From JBCBXA01 sp039816825 (GTDB taxonomy: Bacteria; Pseudomonadota; Alphaproteobacteria; Rhizobiales; Rhizobiaceae), in assembly GCA_039816825.1 (NCBI GenBank), contig JBCBXA010000070.1, positions 1-15,462 of the forward strand: 15,462 nt of DNA, given 5' to 3'. This document shows positions 6,659 to 12,549 of the stretch, piece by piece. Position 1 is the first letter of the stretch, and the number at the start of each line of letters is the position of its first letter. The notes under the pieces were generated by a model that was given only the letters and a program-made list of their open reading frames with translations, did no database searches and was not told the DNA's origin. The position numbers and the translations under genes were made by a program.

Positions 6659-8074
6659 TCAGCTGAATACGACCTGTACGTCGGTGTATTCTTGCAAGCC
6701 CTCCTCACCGAACTCGACACCGATGCCGGACTTCTTCACGCCACCAAACGGCGCGTTCGGCTGAATGGCGCCGTGCTTGTTGATCCAGACAGAGCCGCAC
6801 TCCATGCGCAGCGCGACCTCTTTGGCCTTTTCGATATTTTTGGACCAGACAGAGCCGCCAAGCCCGTTTTCGGAGTCATTGGCGCGTTCGATCACCTCGT
6901 CCAAATCCGAGTACTTGATGATCGGCAAAGCCGGGCCGAACTGCTCTTCGGCCACCAGCGGGTCATCATTGTCGAGATCCGCGATAATCGTGGCCGGGAA
7001 AAACAGCCCCTCTCCAGGGTCACCGCCCAGAAGGACGCGGCCCTTCTGTTTGCCAGCGTCCACCAGCCTTTTGACCTTGTCGAACTGCATCTGGTTCTGG
7101 ATCGGGCCCAGGATACTGTCTTCAGACATGCCGTCGCCCATTGGGATGTTCTTGGCGAATGCGACAAGGTTCTCGCAGACGGCATCATAGACATCTTCGT
7201 GCACATATAGCCGCTTCATCGCAGCGCAGGTCTGTCCGTTGTTGATAAATCCGCCCCAAAACAGACCTTCGGCGATGGCCGCAGGGTCGACATCGGGTAG
7301 AACGATACCTGCATCGTTGCCACCCATCTCCAGGGTTAGGCGTTTCATCGTCTCAGCGGCGGAGCGCATGACCTTTTCACCGGTTGCACAAGAGCCGGTG
7401 AAAACGATTTTGCGAATGTCCGGATGTGCCGACATAGCGGCACCGATCCCGGACCCTGCGGCGCCGTCACTGCCCGCAACACAATTCACGACGCCCGCGG
7501 GCAGCACCTCATTCATAATCTCCACAAGACGGATCGTTGAAAGCGGTGTGTAGGGCGAGGGTTTGATCACAACTGTATTGCCAGTGCGCAGCGCGGGCAT
7601 GATATGCCAGATCGCGATCAGGACGGGGAAGTTCCAGGGCGTGATTGACCCGACAACGCCTAGGGGCTTCCGGTGCAATTCTACCGTGCCCTCATTGTTG
7701 TCCTGGAGCACTTTCATCGGCAGCGACAGACTGCTGGTATAGCCTGCCCATGCGCCAGCACCGCCAATTTCCCAACGAGAGCCAAGACCGTTCAGCGGCT
7801 TTCCCTGTTCCTTGGTGACCAGTGCTGCGAGCTCCTCGGCGTTTTCGCCAATTTTCGCAGTCACCGCTTCACAGGCCGCCTGTAACGCCTCGTCGCTGTT
7901 TTGCGACCATGATTTGAATGCGGCTTCAGCTGCGGCAACAGCCTTGTTCAGGTCACTCTCAGTTGCCTCGGGCGCGAGCCCCACAACGTCTCCCGTGGAC
8001 GGGTTTTTAACCTCAAACGTCGAGCTCGCCGACACTCTGTTGCCGTCGATTATCATTGGGAACATGTTCGCCAT
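6659..8074 (-). CDS. NAD(P)-dependent aldehyde dehydrogenase
   Basis: A 471-residue member of the aldehyde dehydrogenase superfamily that oxidises an aldehyde to a carboxylic acid. Visible signatures: TPWNFPV with Asn148, TVVIKPS (co-enzyme lysine 171), FTGSCATGEKV (the Rossmann-fold motif), LTLEMGG with Glu249 as general base, NNGQTCAAMKR with nucleophile Cys283, and EEQFGP (about 376-381). The start at 8074 (MANMFPM) is chosen because GGAGGAGG lies 9 nt upstream; an ATG nine codons earlier has no such site and would add a basic tail. There is no export signal, so this enzyme is cytoplasmic while its partner dehydrogenase is exported. The aldehyde would thus have to cross the inner membrane. 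Genes for the AraC-type regulator and GMC dehydrogenase flank it on the same strand. Confidence 0.93.
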   Translation of the reverse strand: MANMFPMIIDGNRVSASSTFEVKNPSTGDVVGLAPEATESDLNKAVAAAEAAFKSWSQNSDEALQAACEAVTAKIGENAEELAALVTKEQGKPLNGLGSRWEIGGAGAWAGYTSSLSLPMKVLQDNNEGTVELHRKPLGVVGSITPWNFPVLIAIWHIMPALRTGNTVVIKPSPYTPLSTIRLVEIMNEVLPAGVVNCVAGSDGAAGSGIGAAMSAHPDIRKIVFTGSCATGEKVMRSAAETMKRLTLEMGGNDAGIVLPDVDPAAIAEGLFWGGFINNGQTCAAMKRLYVHEDVYDAVCENLVAFAKNIPMGDGMSEDSILGPIQNQMQFDKVKRLVDAGKQKGRVLLGGDPGEGLFFPATIIADLDNDDPLVAEEQFGPALPIIKYSDLDEVIERANDSENGLGGSVWSKNIEKAKEVALRMECGSVWINKHGAIQPNAPFGGVKKSGIGVEFGEEGLQEYTDVQVVFS

Positions 8075-8159
8075 GCGCTTCTTCCTCCTCCAAAAGAACA
8101 TCGGAACCCTCCCTAGGGGTCTGCGATGTTCTGACGGTAAGAAGGATGGAAAAGCCTGT

Positions 8160-8198
8160 CTTCGCAGGAGGCGTCAAAACCCTTTGCAGCAGGCGTCA
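8160..8198 (-). promoter_or_regulatory. Direct-repeat operator, probable AraC-type activator site
   Basis: On the minus strand TGACGCCTGCTGCAAAG (8198 to 8182) is repeated as TGACGCCTCCTGCGAAG (8176 to 8160), 15 of 17 bases identical. The repeats are 22 bp apart, about two helix turns. AraC-family activators typically bind two such direct half-sites on one DNA face next to the -35 region. The pair lies 86-124 bp before the aldehyde dehydrogenase start and overlaps the stop codon of the AraC-type gene. AAGACA just after it could be a weak -35. Confidence 0.65.
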
Positions 8199-9143
8199 GC
8201 CCAAGGTCTCTCCTGGGGTGCAACCATAGATTTTGCGGTAAACGCGATAGAATGTCGACAAATCGCCAAATCCGGAATCGTAGGCCGCCGTGGACACCAT
8301 GGACTTGTTTTGAAGCTGTGAACTTCTTTGCAGCGCCTGGTGCGCAACCTCTACTCTAAATCGTTGCAAGCGTTCATGAGGTGTTTCACCCGTAATCTGG
8401 AAGGCACGTTGCAATCGACGAAGCGACACCCCAGACAATTTCGCGAGGGCCCGGCTGTTGAATCCCTGAACACGGTAGTGCTCTGCCATCACGGACAAAG
8501 CGGTCTTCACGATTTGCCGATCTGGGTTCAAGTGCCCCCCGTCGCCAAGGGCGCGTCCTGTCAAATATGCGCCCAACACGCTGTAAAATGCTTCAACGGT
8601 ATTGGCTTGTATGGCTGTGTCAGTCGTGGACATGAGCTTTACTAAGACAGCTTTCATCGCAACGGCGAGCGGGTCATCACGGTCTATGGATAAACCGCCA
8701 TAGATGCGGCGCCCAAATCGATGGCTCATTTCGTCTCGGGGCAAGTGTACGGAAATCTGATGCGATGCATCTGTGCCGTAGGTGAATTGGCTTTCTTTCG
8801 TGGAATCCACCACGAACATGTCGCCTGGCCGCGCCAGAGTGGCAACTTCGTTTTGGACCAGCCGCGCCTGACCCCGGTGCTGCAGAATTAAAAAATAATG
8901 GTTGCCCGGATCACGTCGAATATTGGAGGTATCCCGGCTGACTTGCGCGGCGGCCAAACTCACTTGGGCAATGTCAATGCCTGCATGTAGATCAACAGCC
9001 AGTGCCCCCGTCACGACATCGCGGGACACCTTGCCAGAGCGCAAATCGAACGCGCCGCATATGCCCTGCAAATCCGATTGAAAAACTTCAATCTGATGGG
9101 ATGGAAGTTGCAGTTCTGCGTTATTTGTTGGGACAGCTTGCAT
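8196..9143 (-). CDS. AraC-family transcriptional activator
   Basis: A 315-residue regulator. The first half (about 30-180) is an AraC-binding-like sensor domain, with the cupin-like stretch HYFLILQHRGQARLVQNEVATLARPGDMFVVDS. The C-terminal 100 residues are the double helix-turn-helix: FNSRALAKLSGVSLRRLQRAFQ for the first, then STAAYDSGFGDLSTFYRVYRKIYGCTPGE, which is the classical second signature. ATG 9143 is preferred over the TTG two codons upstream; neither has a strong ribosome-binding site. The gene precedes the two dehydrogenase genes on the same strand with a 121-bp gap containing a direct-repeat operator. It is probably their activator, responding to the alcohol substrate or a product of it. 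Regulator plus GMC dehydrogenase plus aldehyde dehydrogenase recalls polyethylene-glycol degradation clusters, but the substrate is not shown. Confidence 0.9.
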   Translation of the reverse strand: MQAVPTNNAELQLPSHQIEVFQSDLQGICGAFDLRSGKVSRDVVTGALAVDLHAGIDIAQVSLAAAQVSRDTSNIRRDPGNHYFLILQHRGQARLVQNEVATLARPGDMFVVDSTKESQFTYGTDASHQISVHLPRDEMSHRFGRRIYGGLSIDRDDPLAVAMKAVLVKLMSTTDTAIQANTVEAFYSVLGAYLTGRALGDGGHLNPDRQIVKTALSVMAEHYRVQGFNSRALAKLSGVSLRRLQRAFQITGETPHERLQRFRVEVAHQALQRSSQLQNKSMVSTAAYDSGFGDLSTFYRVYRKIYGCTPGETLG

Positions 9144-9267
9144 GGGCAACCGTAGTTTACATTCGCCTCAGCTTAATCGTCACGCTATGCACTTGCCCAG
9201 AAATTTCGTGATTATTTCTCTAAGCTATTGAAATTAAGTGCTTTTGAATCAGAAATTTGTTATCTAA

Positions 9268-9366
9268 AGCGTCCGGCCTTTACCCTGACTTATCATTTGA
9301 CCAAAATGTCCCGAGAGCGCGTAGCGCGGCAGGGTATTTCGTGTCTCGAGTTTAAGGTCGGACGCT
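9268..9366 (+). ncRNA. Possible structured RNA (nested stems) in gene-free gap
   Basis: AGCGTCCGGCCTT (9268-9280) pairs with AAGGTCGGACGCT (9354-9366). This gives a 13-bp stem with one G-U pair if read as plus-strand RNA, but an A-C mismatch on the other strand. Directly inside, TACCCTG (9281-9287) pairs with CAGGGTA (9330-9336), leaving a 17-nt one-sided bulge. A small GCGC-GTA-GCGC hairpin lies within. Gene-free DNA from 9144 to 9552 otherwise shows nothing but the rpsD terminator. This could be a small RNA or a decayed inverted-repeat element; no promoter was recognised. Confidence 0.3.
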
Positions 9367-9503
9367 CTAGCCACCGGCAAGGTTCGAATAGCAAATTGAC
9401 CCCGCGTTTGCGTTCGCCACGATTGTGAACCGCACAAAGCCGTCGTTCAAATCAATCGCGCCAGCGGCAGAAGTGTCCGCAAATCGTCCCGCCCACCAAC
9501 AAA

Positions 9504-9529
9504 AAAGCCGCCTCAAAGAGGGCGGCTTT
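9504..9529 (-). terminator. Rho-independent terminator of rpsD
   Basis: AAAGCCGCC (9504-9512) and GGCGGCTTT (9521-9529) form a perfect 9-bp stem with an 8-nt loop. On the minus strand it ends in a run of six T, 24 bases after the rpsD stop codon. This is a textbook intrinsic terminator. The A run on the other side may make it work weakly in both directions. Confidence 0.92.
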
Positions 9530-9552
9530 CGATTTCATCAGACCAAGCAGCC

Positions 9553-10173
9553 TTAGTTTTTCGCGTAATATTCCACGACCAGGTTCGGCTCCATCATCAC
9601 CGGATAGGGCACATCGCTCAGGCCCGGGGCGCGCACGAAGGTCGCGGTCATTTTGGAGTGATCGGCCTCGACATAATCCGGCACGTCGCGCTCGGGCAGC
9701 TGCACGGCTTCCAGCACCACGGCGAGTTGCTTGGACTTTTCGCGCACTTCGATCACGTCGCCTTCCTTGACGCGGTAGGACGGGATGTTGACCCGCTTGC
9801 CGTTCACCAGGACATGGCCGTGATTGACGAATTGGCGCGCGGCAAACACCGTCGCCACGAATTTCGCGCGGTAGACCACAGCGTCCAGGCGCCGCTCCAG
9901 CAGGCCGATCAGGTTCTCACCGGTATCGCCCTTCACCCGCTCGGCCTCAGCGTAAATCCGGCGGAACTGCTTTTCCGTCAGATCGCCGTAATAGCCCTTG
10001 AGCTTTTGCTTGGCGCGCAGCTGCAAGCCAAAGTCCGACAGCTTGCCCTTGCGGCGCTGGCCGTGCTGACCGGGGCCGTATTCGCGGCGGTTGACCGGGG
10101 ATTTCGGACGACCCCAGATGTTTTCGCCCATCCGGCGGTCGATTTTGTACTTGGCAGACGTGCGTTTGGTCAC
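9553..10173 (-). CDS. rpsD: 30S ribosomal protein S4
   Basis: A 206-residue S4, the usual length, which binds 16S rRNA early in small-subunit assembly. The N-terminus TKRTSAKYKIDRRMGENIWG lacks zinc-binding cysteines, i.e. the zinc-free form. The conserved REYGPGQHGQRRKGKLSDFG block (about 30-49) is followed by the S4 RNA-binding domain at about 96-155 (RLDAVVYRAKFVATVFAARQ, VNHGHVLVNGKRVNIPSYRV, KEGDVIEV). The start is GTG at 10173, set by AAGGAG about 8 nt upstream; the frame is open further back but is not coding there. The gene is monocistronic, with its own leader and terminator, and stands outside the alpha operon. S4 is an autoregulator in several bacteria. Confidence 0.98.
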   Translation of the reverse strand: MTKRTSAKYKIDRRMGENIWGRPKSPVNRREYGPGQHGQRRKGKLSDFGLQLRAKQKLKGYYGDLTEKQFRRIYAEAERVKGDTGENLIGLLERRLDAVVYRAKFVATVFAARQFVNHGHVLVNGKRVNIPSYRVKEGDVIEVREKSKQLAVVLEAVQLPERDVPDYVEADHSKMTATFVRAPGLSDVPYPVMMEPNLVVEYYAKN

Positions 10174-10194
10174 GGCTGATCTCCTTCTTGGAAC

Positions 10195-10265
10195 GCTCCG
10201 CGCGGCGGAGCTATGAAGGGCGTTGTCCTTTGGGCCGAGACCCCGACAGGCTTCCCCTCGCGGGG
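10195..10265 (-). promoter_or_regulatory. rpsD 5' leader with two hairpins
   Basis: Two perfect stems lie in the region upstream of rpsD. One is CCCCTCGCGGGG (10254-10265). The other is GCTCCG-CGCGG-CGGAGC (10195-10211), ending just before the Shine-Dalgarno sequence. Structured leaders that bind the product protein are common for ribosomal-protein genes, and S4 is a known leader binder in other bacteria. Autoregulation here is inference. Confidence 0.4.
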
Positions 10266-10288
10266 ACCACCAACACCAATGAACCGCG

Positions 10289-10317
10289 CAGATGCCACGG
10301 GCCGCGCAGGCTGTCAA
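10289..10317 (-). promoter_or_regulatory. Candidate rpsD promoter
   Basis: On the minus strand a perfect -35 TTGACA (10317 to 10312) is followed after exactly 17 bases by CATCTG (10294 to 10289), a poor -10. The spacing and -35 are ideal, and weak -10 elements are common in alphaproteobacteria. It would give a leader of roughly 110 nt containing both hairpins. Confidence 0.45.
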
Positions 10318-10339
10318 GCAAGGGGAGTTGCGGGGAGAT

Positions 10340-11446
10340 TTAGCGCAGAACGGGCCGGCGCGCCGAACTGCCCCGCTCGGCACCATAGGCCATCAGATCG
10401 ACCTCACCCGGGGTAAGCATCCGCCGGGTCGACCCGCCATAGCGGTGTTCATCCACGCCTAGATCGGGGCGCACATCCAGAAGCGTGTCCCGCATCTCCG
10501 GGCTGAGACTGCGGAGGCCCGCGACACCGGGATGGAAGCTTTCGACCTCCAGGCCATCGGCTCGCAAGATCTCATGCCGGTCGAGCATCAGGTGGATGTA
10601 ATAGGTCTCGGTCAGGCGCGCATCCCGCGCGATGCCCGGCCGCCCGACAAGATCTGCGGCGCGCACGAGCGTCTCACGCTCACCCCAGAGCGCCTGGGCC
10701 GCGTCGGACTTCATAAGAACTCGGTGATCGGGCGATACACATAGGTCACGCGCCGGTTTGTCGTCCCCCAAAGCACCCGCCCTAATCCGGATCGGGCGCT
10801 GGTGCGGCAGTGCGAAAAGCCGCGCGCCGGTCATTTTCTTGTGGCCCATCCAGGCAATTTCCTGAGCGCCGCTATCCTTGGTCAGCACCCGGTCGCCAGG
10901 CCCCAGATCCTCAATCGCCGTGGGGCCGTCCTCGGTGTCAATCAGCGTGCCGGGCGTGAAACACAATAGTGCAGGCCGCGCCGCCTCGGGCCGCGGCTTG
11001 GTTAGCTCGGCATTGGCCTGAAGGATCGTCAGATCAGTCGCGGAGGGCGGCAGGTGATCGTGGAAAACCAAAAGCGGCGCCTCGGTGCCCCAAGGACTGA
11101 CCGGCAGGCCGGAATAGGCCCGCTCTCCGTCGCTGACCACGAAGGCCGAGCCAAATTCAGGCCCAGCAATAATTGTCTGCGTTCCCGCCGTAGTCCCACC
11201 TGTCGCACCTATCTCCGCGGCCTGGAGATCATCGGCTGGAGCCCGGCGCGTGCGAGCCCTCAGCTCAGCCTGATTGAGCGCCCCGCCCAGGATCAGGGGC
11301 GCGCGCGGCCCTACCAGCGGCACAGCCGCCCCATGCCATCGCCAGGACAAACCTTCGGCCACGGCCTGGAATTGCAGAGCGGGAATTCCGTCAATATGGC
11401 TTTGCGCCCACGCGATCATTGCCGCGCCAAACAGCCCACTGCCCAT
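10340..11446 (-). CDS. Hint (hedgehog/intein) domain-containing protein
   Basis: A 368-residue protein. After a variable N-terminal region (1-160), unlike anything I recognise, comes a Hint_2-type domain from Cys162: LCFTPGTLIDTEDG, AIEDLGPGDRVLTKDSGAQE, IAWMGH, LCVSPDHRVLM (His241) and EILRADGLEVESFHPG. Cys162 and His241 are at the positions of the splicing nucleophile and block-B histidine, so self-cleavage is possible. Such domains are frequent in Rhodobacterales, often in secreted or RTX-like proteins, but this one has no obvious signal peptide or calcium repeats. ATG 11446 is chosen, with GAGG about 8 nt before it; a TTG directly upstream is less likely. It is co-oriented with the LpxR-family gene. 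Function is not established. Confidence 0.85.
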   Translation of the reverse strand: MGSGLFGAAMIAWAQSHIDGIPALQFQAVAEGLSWRWHGAAVPLVGPRAPLILGGALNQAELRARTRRAPADDLQAAEIGATGGTTAGTQTIIAGPEFGSAFVVSDGERAYSGLPVSPWGTEAPLLVFHDHLPPSATDLTILQANAELTKPRPEAARPALLCFTPGTLIDTEDGPTAIEDLGPGDRVLTKDSGAQEIAWMGHKKMTGARLFALPHQRPIRIRAGALGDDKPARDLCVSPDHRVLMKSDAAQALWGERETLVRAADLVGRPGIARDARLTETYYIHLMLDRHEILRADGLEVESFHPGVAGLRSLSPEMRDTLLDVRPDLGVDEHRYGGSTRRMLTPGEVDLMAYGAERGSSARRPVLR

Positions 11447-11504
11447 CAAACCGCCTCAGTCTCACTGCTCGCTCGACGTTTTCCGTCGATGCGATCGTTA
11501 ATTG

Positions 11505-11519
11505 TTAACAGGGAGTTAA
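11505..11519. promoter_or_regulatory. CtrA-type box upstream of the Hint-protein gene
   Basis: TTAA-CAGGGAG-TTAA fits the alphaproteobacterial CtrA consensus TTAA-N7-TTAA, and each strand reads TTAAC at the second half. A third TTAA lies at 11498-11501. The site is 59-73 bp upstream of the Hint-protein ATG, in a promoter-like position. A match this short can be accidental, but it falls in the small intergenic gap. CtrA control of the gene is inference. Confidence 0.45.
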
Positions 11520-11563
11520 CACGAAACCGCTGCGAAGCAAAGAATTATCGGCAAAAGCGCGGA

Positions 11564-12478
11564 TCAGAAATTGAGCCGGATCGTCAAACCGCCGACGATC
11601 TGCCCCTCGGGCTGACCCACGAATTCCTCAGATAGATAGGTCGCGCCATAAAAGACCGAACCGACGCCGCCCTCGTAAAGCAGACCTGCCCGCACGCGGT
11701 AGCGTGTATCCTCGGCCTCGATGCCGAAACTGCTGGGCAAATACTGGCTGTTGGCGACATAGGCCGCATCGGCGCCCAGGCTCACGCTAAGGCCTGCCGG
11801 GCCGTCGCCCGCGATCCCGCGATAGCGCTGACCGCTGACCGGGTCGCGCACCAAAAGCGCGCCGCTTCCGAAGCCCGCAAAGCTTAAATCCGCGCCCACC
11901 CGGGCCAGCGTTTCTGGCCCCGCGACAAGCTCCGCGAAGGGCCGGACGGATACGTCATTGACCTGAAAACTGCGCGCCACTTCGAGCGTCGCACCAAGCT
12001 GCACGGAATTGTGGATCTCATAGCCGTCGATCTCGACCCGCGGAAAGCTCAATGCATCATGCAAGCTGGCTTGAAAATCGCTGAGGCCCGTCTGCTCGCC
12101 CAGAACGAACAGATCGACACCGGCAGCAACTTCCAAGCTGCGCCAGTCAAAATGCGTATGCGCGCCCAAGCTGATCACACCGGCATAAGGGCGGCTGGGC
12201 GGTCCGGGATTGCGCAGATCGGCGGGCGTGTTCCACTCCGTGCGGAAGCGGTATTCGATGATCTCACCCGGACGGGTCGGCAGCGCGCCGCTCCACGAGG
12301 GCCCGCGCAACAGCGATAGATTGATCGCCGCACTGCGCCAGCGATCACGGTTGTCGCCAATAGCATCGTTGGTGAAAAGCCGTCCGAAGCCCAGTGTTTG
12401 CTGCGCATTGGCCGGAAGCGCCGCGCTGAGCATAGCCGCAAGCGGCGCTGCGAGACGGAGGAATGAGCGTCGGGGCAT
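11564..12478 (-). CDS. LpxR-family outer-membrane protein (putative lipid A 3'-O-deacylase)
   Basis: A 304-residue outer-membrane beta-barrel of the LpxR/DUF2219 family. LpxR removes the 3'-acyloxyacyl group of lipid A at the cell surface. The signal peptide ends near ANA-QQ (residue 25); its RRSFLRL start looks Tat-like, odd for a barrel protein that should use Sec. The family hallmark FTNDAIGDNRDRWRS (35-49) carries the active-site Asn37-Asp38. FQASLH places Gln136 and His140 with the spacing of the LpxR Gln/His pair. Further signs are the PYAG turn (97-100), alternating barrel strands and a terminal aromatic (LNF). The expected acidic residue after the His is not evident, so activity is uncertain. 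ATG 12478 has a weak AGCAGG upstream. It lies 71 bp after nrdJ, same strand. Confidence 0.82.
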   Translation of the reverse strand: MPRRSFLRLAAPLAAMLSAALPANAQQTLGFGRLFTNDAIGDNRDRWRSAAINLSLLRGPSWSGALPTRPGEIIEYRFRTEWNTPADLRNPGPPSRPYAGVISLGAHTHFDWRSLEVAAGVDLFVLGEQTGLSDFQASLHDALSFPRVEIDGYEIHNSVQLGATLEVARSFQVNDVSVRPFAELVAGPETLARVGADLSFAGFGSGALLVRDPVSGQRYRGIAGDGPAGLSVSLGADAAYVANSQYLPSSFGIEAEDTRYRVRAGLLYEGGVGSVFYGATYLSEEFVGQPEGQIVGGLTIRLNF

Positions 12479-12549
12479 GGAACCTGCTTCGTTTTGCCTG
12501 CCGATTATCTTTTTCCTACCGCTACACGATTAACACCGTCTTTGTCTAC

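Noticed and set aside
6629..7210. 193-codon plus-strand ORF over the aldehyde dehydrogenase gene
   Set aside because: It is antisense to a clearly real gene with intact catalytic motifs and shows no family character of its own.
4965..8074. Reading the two dehydrogenases as betA/betB of choline-to-betaine conversion
   Set aside because: The GMC enzyme carries a Tat signal, the regulator is AraC-type rather than BetI, and no choline transporter is nearby, so specific symbols are not justified.
9658..10179. 173-codon plus-strand ORF opposite rpsD
   Set aside because: Mirror frame of a highly conserved ribosomal gene in GC-rich DNA.
11054..11635. 193-codon plus-strand ORF across the Hint gene and downstream gap
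   Set aside because: Overlaps two supported minus-strand genes and has low-complexity, Arg/Pro/Ser-rich translation typical of shadow frames.
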